This document shows positions 18,833-28,628 of a stretch of 64,000 nt of DNA, piece after piece. Made by a program: the position numbers and the translations under genes. How positions within the stretch are numbered: the first letter of the stretch is position 1; each line of letters opens with the position of its first letter. The DNA lies in NCBI RefSeq assembly GCF_041206865.1, contig NZ_JBGEDP010000001.1, forward strand, positions 4,526,001 to 4,590,000. The letters are read 5' to 3'. The stretch comes from Mycobacterium sp. HUMS_12744610. GTDB lineage: Bacteria; Actinomycetota; Actinomycetes; Mycobacteriales; Mycobacteriaceae. Under the pieces are notes generated by a model that saw only the letters and a list, made by a program, of their open reading frames with translations, did no database searches and was not told the origin of the DNA.

Positions 18833-19841
18833 GCAGCAGGCGGTCGCAGCCGGGTTCTCCCATAGCTGGGCGTGTGCGCTGTGGCAGGTCTCCGATTCGC
18901 GGGTGCACCGGTGGCGGGCGCGGCGCCGCGACACTGGCACCCTGGTCGACTGCGCCCCGGGCGGGCACCCGATACACGGTTTGCTGCCCGAGGAAGTGGC
19001 CGCGATCCTCGACCTGGTCGAGCAGTGGGGTCCGATCGACCGGTCGCATCGCAAGCTGGCCCACCGCGGCTCCTACCAGCAGCTGGTGTGGGTGGCGCCG
19101 GCCACCCTGCGCCGGGTGCTCATCACCCACGGGCTGAGCCTGCCGGCACCTCAACCACGGCGCCGGTCGGAGAAAAAGCCCTGGCCGGACTGGCTGGTGT
19201 GGGCGCCCAACCGGATTTGGATCTGGGACGCGACCCACTTCACCCGGGCTCGCCGCGTCGTCTTCGCCATCGTCGATATGGTGTCACGCAAGTGGATCGA
19301 CACCCTGGTCAGCGTCGAGGAGACCACCACCCAGGTGCAGGTGGTCTTCGAACACGCCCTCGAAATCGAGGACCTGTTGGATTTGCTGACCGACGAGCGC
19401 CTCGACCTCGACGCGGACGATCCGCGCCGCCCGATCCTACTGGCGGTTTCCGACAACGGGCCGCCGATGACCGCCCACGACACCCGCGCTTTCATGGCCC
19501 TGATGGCCATCGTCCAACACCATGGTCGCCCCGGCGTGCCACAAGACCAAGCGTGGATCGAATCGTTCTTCGGCCACATCAAGTGCGAGTGGCCGCACCT
19601 GGAGGCCATCACCGACCCGGCGCTGCTGGAAACCGAACTCGCAAGGGTGCGAACCGAATACAATTGCGTCAGGCTCCACGAAGCGATTGGCTATGTGACC
19701 CCCGACGACGAGCACGCCGGCCGTGGAGAGGCTATCCGCCAGGCCCGTCGTGACGGCCTCGACCGAGCACGCCAACGCCGCCTGGACTACCATCGTCGAA
19801 CCAGCACCAACCCCACCGGGGAGACGCCATGCATTGGGTAA
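18813..19841 (+). pseudogene. IS-E copy 4 orfB fragment fused to the tail of element N
   Basis: An open frame starts by chance in element N DNA (ATG 18813, MCKISDAQQ) and enters the IS-E OrfB sequence at AVAAGFSHSWACALWQVSDS. OrfA and the first codons of OrfB are missing. The DDE motifs and the C-terminus match the full copies. It is unlikely to be functional without OrfA. Confidence 0.85.
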
Positions 19842-19881
19842 TTTCCCGCGCGATCTCTGCGGTTAAGTCAGAAACACCTCA
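18838..19881 (+). mobile_element. IS-E copy 4, 5'-truncated
   Basis: Matches IS-E copy 1 from AGGCGGTCGCAG to the right terminus AAACACCTCA. About 480 bp of the left part is missing, so this copy cannot transpose on its own. Confidence 0.9.
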
Positions 19882-19991
19882 TTGACTCGTAGACGGTATG
19901 GGGAGGCTGGGGCCTCGCCACATGTGAACGTGGGTTGCCGACAGGAATGAGGTCCTGGCCGGTAGAGCCATAGATGTGGATGGAGGCCCCA

Positions 19992-20393
19992 GTGAAACGT
20001 CATCGTACGAGTGTTGGTTTGGATGTGCACGCACGTTCGGTTGTTGGATGTGCTCTTGATGGGGACACCGGTGAGGTGTTCGAGCGCCGACTGACCCCGG
20101 ATTATCGGGAGATCCTGGACTGGCTGCGATCGTTGCCAGGCCGGGTCGCGGTGACCTATGAGGCCGGCCCGACCGGGTTCGGGCTGGCCCGGTTCCTGAT
20201 CGCGGCCGGCATGGTGTGTCTGGTCGCTGCGCCATCGAAGCTGCAACGACCTACCGGAGATCGGGTCAAGACTGATGCCCGTGATGCCGCGCATCTGGCT
20301 CGGCTGCTGCACCTGGGGCAGATCGTCGAGGTGGCGATCCCGAGCGCCGAACAAGAAGCCGCCCGTGATCTGGTGCGCGCGCGGGAGGACTTG
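19992..20393 (+). pseudogene. IS110-family transposase fragment (N-terminal part)
   Basis: GTG 19992 gives MKRHRTSVGLDVHARSVVG. Then come VTYEAGPTGFGLARFLIAAG and VKTDARDAAHLARLL, the DEDD RuvC-like N-terminal domain of IS110/IS1111 transposases with its first three acidic residues. It stops at DLVRARED, where the sequence changes to an IS982 fragment. The serine-containing C-terminal half is absent. The 110 bp before it (19882-19991) are probably IS110 upstream sequence, with no separate gene seen. Confidence 0.85.
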
Positions 20394-20982
20394 ACGTATG
20401 GGTGGTCGACTCCACCCCGGTGTGGAATGTGCCCGATCCCGCCAGACCGTCAAACGATCCGACCTCGCCGGCTGGGCCGAGTACGGCTACTGCGCCTCAC
20501 ACTCGCGGTACTTCTGGGGACTGCGCCTGCACCTGCTGTGCACCCTGCACGGCCTGCCGATGGGTTGGGCGCTGACCGGCGCCAAGGCCGACGAACGCGA
20601 CGTGTTGATCGAAATCCTCACCACCACGACAATTCTGACGTCGACAGACAAGAAATCGCCGACCATCATCGGCGACAAGAACTACTACGGCCGCGACTTC
20701 GAAGCCACCCTGGCCAACTGGGGCATCACCGTGCTCCGGCCCACCCGCAAGGGCGAAAAACCACACGCGGGCGAACGGTTCTTCAAACCTCTCCGCCAGA
20801 TCATCGAATCGATCAACGACACCCTCAAGGGCCAGCTCGACCTCGAAGCCCACGGCGGCCGCACCATCGCCGGGGTCTGTGCCCGCATCGCCCAACGGCT
20901 CCTCGCGTTCACCGCCGCAATCTGGCACAACGACACCATCGGCGCCACCATCCGCCGGTCACTGACCGCCTACGACCACTGA
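20394..20982 (+). pseudogene. IS982-family transposase fragment, frameshifted
   Basis: The fragment reads VVDSTPV in one frame. After a 2-nt insertion near 20419 it reads ECARSRQTVKRSDLAGWAEY, then TIIGDKNYYGRDFEATL, GERFFKPLRQIIESINDTLK and the end RRSLTAYDH. These are the DDE motifs of IS982 elements. The N-terminal helix-turn-helix is missing at the junction with the IS110 fragment. Confidence 0.85.
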
Positions 20983-21001
20983 CCCCCTTGGAATCATTCA
21001 T

Positions 21002-22927
21002 CTAGAGGGGCAGCGAGATCAGTGGCGCCGGTGACGCCGATGCGCCGATCGCCTGGGCCAGTTGCTCGGGCGCGTAGTTCACCAGGAAGGGCAGCAGACC
21101 GGAAAATTGCGTGCCGCCGGGGCCGAGATCGAGCACTACTGGGCCGACCCCGATGGTGTTGAGCAGAGGGGAGATCGTCACCGTCGCGCTGTAGTGGCCG
21201 GGCGGGACGAGCAGCCCGTCCAGCGGCAGGTTGCCGACGGCACTCACATTCGCTACTGCGTCGAGGACGCCAGATACGGTAATGTTCGGCAGGCTCAAGG
21301 CGAAAGAGAATGTTGTCTGGCCGTTGAGGAAGCCGTTGGCGATGACCGCCGGCGCGTCGATGAGGGCGGCGATCGCCCCCCCGGGGTCCCCGGCCTGCAG
21401 CGCGGCGGTGAAGGCCGCGGCGCTGGAACCGGCCGCCTCCAGCATGCTGACCGGCGGCCCCAGCAAGGCGACGCCGAATACCACCGGTAACCCGACGACG
21501 TAGTTCAAACTCGCGCTGACGAGTGTGCTAAATCCTTGTGGCAGAAGCGAGACATCCAGGTAGGGGGTGATGCTCGTGTTCGTCGCCAACTGGACGACGT
21601 TGGTCATGTTCTGCGCGATGTGGCCGGGAATGGCCGAGATCGGTGTCAGGGTGGGCCCGACGCCGGAGAAGACGTTCTGCAGTCCGGTTTCCACATCGCT
21701 GAGCCCAGAGGAGTAATTGCCGGCCGAAAAGGCCTGTGCTGCCGCCTGCAAGGCCGTGGGCAGGGCCGCCGCGTGCGCCTCGACCGATTGGGACGCGTTC
21801 CCGAAGGCCGCCGCAACGGTCTGGGCGTAGCCCATCTGGTTGGTGATGAACTGCCGCAGGAACGGGAAGGGATCCGCCAGCCACCTCGCCCCGAGGTTCT
21901 GCAGGTTGTTCCACGTGTTGTAGAAGAGCTCTTCGTACGGGCCGGCGATGGCGGCGAAGTACGGTCCCGCATCGCCGATGTTGAGGTGCACCAGCCCGGA
22001 CAGCAAGGAGTTCGTCAGCCCTGTCAACGAGTTCCCAAGGCCGCCGAGCAGACCGGGCAACCCGGGAAGCCCGGGCAGGGCAACGGAGAGAATCGACCCG
22101 AGATTGCCAAGCCCGCCGAAGATCCCGGTCAGGTCGCCGGTCAAACCACTCAGCAGCCCACCGCTACCGGTCAGGCCGCCGGTCAAACCACTCAGCAGCC
22201 CACCGCTACCGGTCGGGCCGGTGAGCCCGCCGAGCAGCCCACCGCTACCGGTCAGGCCGCCGGTCAAACCACTCAGCAGCCCACCGCTACCGGTCAGGCC
22301 GCCGGTCAAACCACTCAGCAGCCCACCGCTACCGGTCAGGCCGCCGGTCAAACCACTCAGCAGCCCACCGCTACCGGTCAGGCCGCCGGTCAAACCACTC
22401 AGCAGCCCACCGCTACCGGTCGGGCCGGTGAGCCCGCCGAGCAGCCCACCGCTACCGGTCAGGCCGCCGGTCAAACCACTCAGCAGCCCACCGCTACCGG
22501 TCAGGCCGGTGAGCCCGCCCAGCAGGCTGCCGGCAGCGGGGGTGCCGCCGCCGGCCGCGGCCATGCTACCGAGACCCGACGCGCCACCGAGTCCCAGCAC
22601 CGCCTGGGCGGGCGCGGTGACCGCGTTCGCTAGCGTCTGCTCGGCGTTGGCGAGCTCCGTGCTGAGGTACGCGCCGGCACCGGCGTTGATCACGTCGACG
22701 AACTCGGCATGGAACGCTTGCGCCTGGACGCTCAGGGACTGGAACTCCTTGCCGAAGTTGCCGAACGTCGCCGCAACAGCCGCGGACACCTCGTCACCGG
22801 CTGCGGGGACCACCCCGGTCGTGGGAGGCGCCATGGTCGTGATTGCCTCGGCCAGTACCGACCGGATTCCCGCCAGGTCCTGGGCTGCCACCTGGATCGT
22901 TTCAGGCACCGCCACCACGAACGACAT
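21002..22927 (-). CDS. PE-family protein with Gly/Leu repeat block
   Basis: Mycobacterial PE protein of 641 aa, presumably exported by a type VII (ESX) system. ATG 22927 is chosen because GGAGGA stands 4 bases upstream and the protein starts MSFVVAVPETIQVAAQDLAG, the PE signature (Pro8-Glu9). The PE domain spans about residues 1-95. Residues about 130-275 hold nine GSGGLL blocks. The unique C-terminal part (LADPFPFLRQFITNQMGYAQ; PPGHYSATVTISPLLN; ending APLISLPL) resembles conserved C-termini of other PE/PE_PGRS proteins. Function is unknown. IS debris replaces its upstream region beyond 113 bp. Confidence 0.9.
   Translation of the reverse strand: MSFVVAVPETIQVAAQDLAGIRSVLAEAITTMAPPTTGVVPAAGDEVSAAVAATFGNFGKEFQSLSVQAQAFHAEFVDVINAGAGAYLSTELANAEQTLANAVTAPAQAVLGLGGASGLGSMAAAGGGTPAAGSLLGGLTGLTGSGGLLSGLTGGLTGSGGLLGGLTGPTGSGGLLSGLTGGLTGSGGLLSGLTGGLTGSGGLLSGLTGGLTGSGGLLSGLTGGLTGSGGLLGGLTGPTGSGGLLSGLTGGLTGSGGLLSGLTGDLTGIFGGLGNLGSILSVALPGLPGLPGLLGGLGNSLTGLTNSLLSGLVHLNIGDAGPYFAAIAGPYEELFYNTWNNLQNLGARWLADPFPFLRQFITNQMGYAQTVAAAFGNASQSVEAHAAALPTALQAAAQAFSAGNYSSGLSDVETGLQNVFSGVGPTLTPISAIPGHIAQNMTNVVQLATNTSITPYLDVSLLPQGFSTLVSASLNYVVGLPVVFGVALLGPPVSMLEAAGSSAAAFTAALQAGDPGGAIAALIDAPAVIANGFLNGQTTFSFALSLPNITVSGVLDAVANVSAVGNLPLDGLLVPPGHYSATVTISPLLNTIGVGPVVLDLGPGGTQFSGLLPFLVNYAPEQLAQAIGASASPAPLISLPL
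22140..22525 (-). repeat. 42-bp tandem repeat within the PE gene
   Basis: A 42-bp unit encoding GLTGSGGLLSGLTG is repeated. Nine GSGGLL blocks are counted, and a variant step (GGLTGPTGSGGLLS) occurs twice, pointing to a higher-order duplication. Adjacent units are nearly identical in DNA, so length variation between strains is likely. Confidence 0.85.
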
Positions 22928-23039
22928 ATTTCCTCCACTCATCCGATGCACTGTAAGCCAGGTCAGATCAGAGTATGCGCGCTGAATGGCCACCCGACAC
23001 CAGCGCTCGCGCTTGAACGCTGGAGTCCTCATCGGCCGC

Positions 23040-23109
23040 CACCCGAGAAGACTGCCAGCCTTGGGTAATTTCTCACCCCGATCTCTGCGGCGAAGTCAGA
23101 CGCAAACCA
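23040..23109 (-). mobile_element. IS-E terminal scrap (left end only)
   Basis: About 70 bp matching the left terminus of IS-E, in reverse orientation, with two mismatches near its inner edge. It ends exactly at the IS tip (GCAAACCA). No coding capacity. Confidence 0.85.
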
Positions 23110-23173
23110 GATTTGGCCCCACTGTGACGGCTTGATTTGGCCCCGGTCGTCTTGGGTGCCTGGTTGTTGTGGG
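23110..23173 (-). mobile_element. scrap of the right end of IS21 element J, inverted
   Basis: Reverse complement of the J region around 29384-29446, with two GATTTGGCCCC repeats at 23110-23120 and 23134-23144 (24-bp period, as in J). It lies between the IS-E tip and IS-H. A second copy of J, or an inversion, once reached this point. Confidence 0.85.
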
Positions 23174-23219
23174 TGGATATCCCCCCAAAGCGTGGAGGCA
23201 TGCACTATGAGGAGTAGTC

Positions 23220-23510
23220 ATGTCAGAAACACGCAGGAAGTTCGACCAGGAGTTCCGGGAGGGGGCGGTGCGGATTGTCCGGGATACCGGTAAGCCGATC
23301 GCCCAGGTGGCCCGAGACCTCGGGATCCACCCGGGTACCCTGGGTAATTGGGTGGCCCAAGATCGTGCAGAACATGAAGGCACGCAAGGGCTTTCGACTG
23401 GTGACATTGCCGAGTTGAAGCGACTACGCACCGAAGTCGCTGAGCTGCGGATGGAGCGTGATGTGCTCAAGCGATCAGTGGTCCTGTGGGTGAAGGAGGC
23501 GACGAGGTGA
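23220..23510 (+). CDS. IS-H orfA
   Basis: 96-aa OrfA ([20 protein letters not shown]), a homologue of IS-A OrfA with a helix-turn-helix ([20 protein letters not shown]) and a coiled-coil tail ending WVKEATR. A GAGGAG site precedes ATG 23220. It overlaps orfB by GTGA. Confidence 0.92.
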   Translation: MSETRRKFDQEFREGAVRIVRDTGKPIAQVARDLGIHPGTLGNWVAQDRAEHEGTQGLSTGDIAELKRLRTEVAELRMERDVLKRSVVLWVKEATR

Positions 23511-24400
23511 GCGTGGCACGCTTCATCGCCGACCAGAGGACCATGCACGGCGTGCCACACACCGTGGCCTGCGCGATTCTTGGCCTCAGCCTCTCCTGGT
23601 TGTACAAATGGCTGCATCGCGAGCCAACCGGCCGGGAGCGCCGCCGCGCCGAGCTGGACACGCGGGTGGCGGAGCTGTTCGTGGCCTCCAAGCGCACCTA
23701 CGGTTCGCCGCGCATCCACGCCGACCTGCTCGAGGAGGGCTGGAAGGTCAGTGTTAACACCGTTGCTGAGTCTATGCGCCGGCAGGGTCTGCAAGGTCGT
23801 AAACCGAAGCGGCCCAAGGGATTGACTCGCCAGGACAAGAGGGCGGCGAAGTTTCCCGACCTGCTCAAACGGGACTTCAGTGCGGCGACGCTGAACCTCA
23901 AGTGGTGTGGCGATATCACTGAGATCCCCACCGACGAGGGCAAGCTCTTCTTGGCTTCCGTGCTCGATCTGTGTGGACGTCGGTTGCTGGCGTGTCCGAT
24001 GTCGGATCACCCCGACGCCGAGCTTGCCGGTGACGCGATGAAGATGGCCGCTGCGGTGCGCGGCGGCCGCACCGTGATCGATGGCGTAATTTTCCACACT
24101 GACCGCGGATCTACTTATACTGCAAGTGCTTTCACGAAGTTGTGCCGCAAGCTTGGGGTGCGGCAGTCGATGGGACGTGTGGGGTCGTGCTTCGACAACG
24201 CCGCGGCCGAGGCGTTCTTCTCGACCCTGGAACATGAGGTGCTGTCTCGGCAGCACTTTGCCACGAAAGCACAGGCCCGTGAAGTCATCACCGCCTGGTG
24301 TCACGATTTCTACAACGTCCAGCGTCGACACAGCTCGGCCGGGTTGTTGCCGCCCGTCGAGTACGAGAAAATCGCCGCAAACCAGACGGAGGCGGCTTAA
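23507..24400 (+). CDS. IS-H orfB, IS3-type DDE transposase
   Basis: 297-aa transposase starting at the GTG that overlaps the orfA stop, with AAGGAGG upstream. Catalytic motifs are [32 protein letters not shown] and [18 protein letters not shown]. The end [20 protein letters not shown] is typical. The gene is intact. Codon and amino-acid differences from IS-A orfB are spread throughout, so the two families separated long before the nest formed. Confidence 0.92.
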   Translation: MSVARFIADQRTMHGVPHTVACAILGLSLSWLYKWLHREPTGRERRRAELDTRVAELFVASKRTYGSPRIHADLLEEGWKVSVNTVAESMRRQGLQGRKPKRPKGLTRQDKRAAKFPDLLKRDFSAATLNLKWCGDITEIPTDEGKLFLASVLDLCGRRLLACPMSDHPDAELAGDAMKMAAAVRGGRTVIDGVIFHTDRGSTYTASAFTKLCRKLGVRQSMGRVGSCFDNAAAEAFFSTLEHEVLSRQHFATKAQAREVITAWCHDFYNVQRRHSSAGLLPPVEYEKIAANQTEAA

Positions 24401-24431
24401 AGGAAGCCTCCACGTTTCGGGGGGAAACCCA

Positions 24432-24609
24432 CCGACCCAACCTCCGGACCGCTGGAGGCCTGAAGACCAACCCCTGGCTATTTCCCGGCCACCGCGCCGG
24501 CAAGCACCTCGAACACCACACCATGATGCTGAAGCTGCGCACCCTAGGTATCAACCTGCTTGGAGCACGCAACTCCGCACTACGAAGCCTGGTCGCGGAA
24601 ATACCTCCT
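24432..24609 (+). pseudogene. site-specific recombinase C-terminal fragment
   Basis: Between IS-H and IS-K the plus strand reads LKTNPWLFPGHRAGKHLEHH, then KLRTLGINLLGARNSALRSL and VAEIPP. This resembles the C-terminal part of actinobacterial tyrosine-recombinase-like proteins as I recall them. Both ends are cut by ISs. The complete protein cannot be reconstructed. Confidence 0.55.
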
Positions 24610-24678
24610 GGGTCTGCTGCACGAACAGGTGACATCTGAGTTGGCTTGCCCTGATGGGCGGGCTGGAAGGATGTTGCT

Positions 24679-24987
24679 GTGCCCAGGCCCTACCCCAGAG
24701 AGTTCCGCGACGATGTCGTGCGGGTCGCCCGTAACCGTGAGGACGGGGTGACGATCGAGCAGATCGCCGCCGACTTCGGCATCCACCCGATGACGTTGTC
24801 GAAGTGGATGCGCCAGGCCGATGTCGACGACGGCGCCAAACCCGGCACCAGCCGCACCGAGTCGGTCGAACTGCGCGAGCTGCGCCGGCGAAACCGGCTG
24901 CTGGAGCAGGAGAACGAGGTCCTGCGCCGGGCCGCGGCCTATCTTTCACAGGCCAACCTGCCGGGAAAAGGCTCTACCCGCTCGTGA
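24679..24987 (+). CDS. IS-K orfA
   Basis: 102-aa IS3-family OrfA (MPRPYPREFRDDVVRVARNR) with a helix-turn-helix (VTIEQIAADFGIHPMTLSKW) and a C-terminal coiled coil (ELRRRNRLLEQENEVLRRAA). Its stop overlaps the orfB start as GTGA. Intact, but its orfB is split. Confidence 0.9.
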   Translation: MPRPYPREFRDDVVRVARNREDGVTIEQIAADFGIHPMTLSKWMRQADVDDGAKPGTSRTESVELRELRRRNRLLEQENEVLRRAAAYLSQANLPGKGSTRS

Positions 24988-25548
24988 CAGAGCTCGCCGT
25001 CGACGGGATTCCCGTGGCGGTGACGTGCCGGGTACTCAAGCTCGCCCGCCAGCCCTACTACCGGTGGCTGGCGGGCCCTGTCACCGACGCTGAATACGCC
25101 GAGGCGCATCGGGCCAACGCCCTGTTCGACGCCCACAACGATGATCCGGAGTTCGGCTACCGCTACCTGGTCGAGGAGGCCCGAGAAGCGGGCCAGCCGA
25201 TGGCCGAGCGGACCGCCTGGCGGATCTGCTCGCAGAACCAGTGGTGGAGTGCGTTCGGGAAGCGCAAGCGCGGGAAGAACGGCAAGGCCGGCCCACCGGT
25301 CCATGACGATGTGGTCGGCCGCGTCTTCACCGCCATCGCGCCAAATGCGTTGTGGCTGGCTGACATCACCGAACATCGCACCGGGGAGGGCAAGCTCTAC
25401 CTGTGCGCGATCAAGGACGTGTTCTCCAACCGCATCGTCGGCTACAGCATCGACTCTCGGATGAAGTCGCGGCTGGCCACCCAGGCCTTGGCCAACGCGG
25501 TCGCCCGCCGCGGCGAGGTCGCCGGCTGCGTGCTGGCCGTGACAGTCT

Positions 25549-25675
25549 GATTTGGCCCCAGGAGGACGGCTTGATTTGGCCCCGCCTGGATGGCGGCGGG
25601 GTGTTGTTGTGACGGTCTGATTTGGCCCCACTTCGGTGACACGCCGTGTTGGTTATGACGGCTTGATTTGGCCCC
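25549..25675 (+). repeat. left terminal repeats of element J
   Basis: GATTTGGCCCC occurs four times at 25549, 25573, 25619 and 25665 (steps 24, 46, 46). It occurs twice inverted at the right end, at 29412-29422 and 29436-29446 (step 24). IS21 elements use such multiple sites for IstA binding. The assignment here rests on position and repetition. Confidence 0.85.
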
Positions 25676-27076
25676 ACCTCAGCGTGGTCGGTGTCCGGAT
25701 GGTCCGGATTGCCGGTCACGGAGGTCAGGCGTGCGAAGGGTGTCGCGGGTGCAGCAGTTCGAGGCGATTCGGCGTGATCACCGGGTCGAGGGGCTATCGA
25801 TTCGGGGGTTGGCCGATAAGCATGGGGTGCATCGGCGCACGGTGCGTCAGGCCTTGGCCTCGGCGGTGCCGCCGGCCCGCAAGAGCGCTACGCGGATAGC
25901 GCCGCGGTTGGAGCCGTTCAAGGCGGCGATCGATGCCATGTTGCGCAGTGATCTGGATGCGCCGAAAAAGCAGCGTCATACTGCGCGGCGGGTTTTGGCC
26001 CGCTTGGTCGATGAGCATGGCGCACAGGGGTTGTCGTATTCGACGGTGCGTGATCATGTCCGCAAGCGCCGCCCGCGCATCCTCGCTGAGGCGGGCCGGC
26101 CGCTGGAGTTGGGGTATGTGCCCCAGACCCATGAACCCGGCGCTGAGGCCGAAGTCGACTTCCACGATCTGTGGGTGATCCTGGCCGGGGTGAAGATCAA
26201 GACCACGCTGTTCACGATGCGGTTGTCCTATTCGGCGCGAGCAGCGCACCGGGCCTCGATCACCGCTGGCCAGGAGGCGTTCCTGGAGGGCCACGAGTAC
26301 GCCTTCGCCCGTTTCGGCGGTGTGCCGATCGACAAGGTCCGCTACGACAACCTCAACAGCGCGGTCACCCAGGTCCTCTTCGGGCGATCCCGGCAGGAGA
26401 ACGACCGCTGGATCGCGTTTCGCTCCCACTACGGGTTCGAGGCCTGGTACTGCCAGCCCGGCCATGAGGGCAGCCACGAGAAGGGCGGGGTTGAAGGCGA
26501 GGGCGGGCGGTTTCGCCGCAACCACTGCGTGCCGATGCCGGTGGTGGACTCCATCGACGAACTCAACGCCCTACTGGAGGCCGCCGACGACGCCGATGAC
26601 GCCCGCCGGGTCGGCAACCGCTCGACCAGCGTGGCCCAGGACTGGGCGCTGGAGCGCACCCTGCTTCACCCATTGCCGGCCGAGTCGTTCGACACCGCAT
26701 TGACGTTGACTCCGCGGGTCGACCGCTACGCGCAGGTGACGGTGCGCTGCAACCAGTACTCGGTGCCCGCCCGCTTCATCGGGCACCGGCTGCGGGTGAA
26801 GCTGTCGGCCTCGACTGTGAGCGCCTATGACCGTAACCAGGTGGTGGCCCGCCACCAACGGGCCATCGGCAAGGGCGTCAAAGTCCTTGACCTGGATCAT
26901 TATCTGGAGATTCTGCTGCGCAAGCCCGGCGCTCTGCCCGGGGCGACCGCACTGGCCCAGGCCCGAGCGGCCAAGGTCTTCACCGCCGACCACGACCGGT
27001 TCTGGGCCGCGGCCCGCAAAGCCCACGGCGACGCCGCAGGGACCCGTGTGCTTCCCCCGAAATCGTGGAGGGTTTC

Positions 27077-28012
27077 CTATGCCGCTTCCGGCTTGGTCTT
27101 GGATTCCCTGATCTCGTAGTTGACGGGTGAGAGCCCGTCGGCGGCGCTGTGCCGGCGTTGGTGGTTGTAGAAGGTGTAGCACCAGTCGATGACCACGGCC
27201 TGCGCTTGGATAGTATCACGGAAACGATTGCGGGACAACACTTCCCATTCGAGTGAGGAGAAGAATGCCTCTGCGGCAGCATTGTCGAAACACGATCCGA
27301 CCCGGCCCATCGACTGCCGAATCCCCAACTTCCGGCACAGTGCGGTGAACGCGCCCGCGGTATAGGTGCTGCCGCGATCGGTGTGGAATATGACCCGCTC
27401 GGACTCCTCGTCGCGCCAGATCACTCGGCGGCCACCGCGGGCGGCCACGGCCATTTTGATGGCCGCGCACGCCAGCTCGGCATCTGGGTGTAAGCCCATG
27501 GCCGCGCCCAGCAGCCGGCGGCTATACAGATCGATCACGGTCGCCAAATACAGCTTCTGCCCGGACTCGGTCGGAATCTCGGTCATGTCACCGACCCATT
27601 TGCAGTTCGGCGCGGCCGCGGTGAAGTCTCGTTTGACCAGGTCGGGGAACTTCGGTGCCGTCTTGTCCTGTTTGGTAAGCCCATTGCGGCGCTTGATGCG
27701 GCGCGCCACCAAACCCTGGCGGCGCATCGAGTCGGCCACCGTTTTCTCCGACACCTGCCAACCAAGATCACGCAGGTCATCGACCAGCCGTGGTGAACCA
27801 TGTAGTCCCTTGGCCGCCTTGAACGCCGCAGCGACCGCGGCATCGAGTGCAACGCGGCGCCGATCGGTGTCGGTGTGCAACCCATCAGGATCGTCGGCAC
27901 GGTTGATCCACTTGTAGAACCACGCCATGCTGACCCCCAACAGAAAGCACGTAACCGTATGCGGCACCCGGTATTTGGCCCTCTGGTCAGCGATGAAGCG
28001 TGCCACGCTCAC
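27077..28012 (-). CDS. IS-A copy 3 orfB transposase
   Basis: The 311-aa DDE transposase appears identical to that of copy 2 ([31 protein letters not shown]). GTG 28012 overlaps the orfA stop, and AAGGAGG lies upstream. No lesion is seen, so with copy 2 this is one of two intact sources of IS-A transposase in the window. Confidence 0.93.
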   Translation of the reverse strand: MSVARFIADQRAKYRVPHTVTCFLLGVSMAWFYKWINRADDPDGLHTDTDRRRVALDAAVAAAFKAAKGLHGSPRLVDDLRDLGWQVSEKTVADSMRRQGLVARRIKRRNGLTKQDKTAPKFPDLVKRDFTAAAPNCKWVGDMTEIPTESGQKLYLATVIDLYSRRLLGAAMGLHPDAELACAAIKMAVAARGGRRVIWRDEESERVIFHTDRGSTYTAGAFTALCRKLGIRQSMGRVGSCFDNAAAEAFFSSLEWEVLSRNRFRDTIQAQAVVIDWCYTFYNHQRRHSAADGLSPVNYEIRESKTKPEAA

Positions 28013-28299
28013 TTCGTCGCCTCCTTCACCCACAGGACCACTGATCGCTTGAGGACATCACGCTCCATCCGCAGCTCGGCGTTCTCGGCCCGCAACCGCT
28101 TGAGCTCGGCGAGATCGTCGCGGGTCAGCTCCCCACGACCCTCACGCGCCTCTCGATCCTGGGCAACCCAATTTCCCAGAGTGCCCTCGTGGATCCCCAG
28201 GTCCCGCGCGACCTGGGCGATCGACTTACCCGTCTCACGCACGATCCGAACAGCCCCCTCACGGAACTCCCGGTCGTACTTCTTCCGTTTCTCTGACAT
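28009..28299 (-). CDS. IS-A copy 3 orfA
   Basis: 96-aa helix-turn-helix OrfA, the same as in IS-A copy 2, from ATG 28299 with AAGGAG upstream. It overlaps orfB by 4 nt. Confidence 0.93.
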   Translation of the reverse strand: MSEKRKKYDREFREGAVRIVRETGKSIAQVARDLGIHEGTLGNWVAQDREAREGRGELTRDDLAELKRLRAENAELRMERDVLKRSVVLWVKEATK

Positions 28300-28628
28300 C
28301 GCTACTCCTTATAGCTGATGCCTCCACGGTCTCGGGGGAATGCCACCCGTGCCCTGGTCGAAGTGCTGCTGTTGCACCGCCGCCTTGAGCACGCCGATGT
28401 GCTGGCCGGCATCGTCGCCGCGCTGGCGGTGGGCTCGACCAACCCCGATGTGGTCGCCCTGGAAGCCCGCAAGGCCGCCGAACACCGCGGGGCGGCAGCC
28501 GGACCCGACGGCCACGATCAGGACGCTTTAGTGGTCGATCTCGTGTCACGCCGGGCCGAGCTGCCCTCCGACACCCGACCGTTGCCCTGCATGGACAAAT
28601 ACGACGCCCTGCTCGGAAAGGAAAGCTC

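Larger units (their letters stand above)
15269..18837 (+). mobile_element. element N: TnsB-like transposase plus ExeA-type ATPase, 5'-truncated
   Basis: The two-gene arrangement (DDE transposase with Mu-type C-terminal part, then an ExeA/TnsC-like AAA+ ATPase) defines an element unlike the one-gene ISs around it. Its left end is lost at IS-E copy 3. IS-A copy 2 splits the ATPase gene. The right part carries a spaced direct repeat and meets the truncated IS-E copy 4 near 18838. Confidence 0.75.
23174..24431 (+). mobile_element. IS-H, intact IS3-type element related to IS-A
   Basis: 1,258 bp with IRs TGGATATCCCCCCAAAG and, on the other strand, TGGGTTTCCCCCCGAAA. It encodes the same gene pair type as IS-A, clearly diverged. 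No TSD is visible: the left flank is a J scrap and the right flank a recombinase remnant. Confidence 0.88.
27047..28345 (-). mobile_element. IS-A copy 3, intact (1,299 bp)
   Basis: Same termini and length as copy 2, with TSD CCCG (27043-27046, 28346-28349) inside istA of element J. Confidence 0.95.

Noticed and set aside
22140..22525. CRISPR-like regular repeats
   Set aside because: The unit is a coding 42-bp repeat without unique spacers, inside the PE reading frame.
21536..22633. Long open frame on the plus strand opposite the PE gene, rich in repeated Gln/Thr/Pro motifs
   Set aside because: It is the antisense of the PE repeat. The PE frame has a ribosome site, a PE signature and a conserved C-terminal domain; the opposite frame has none of these.
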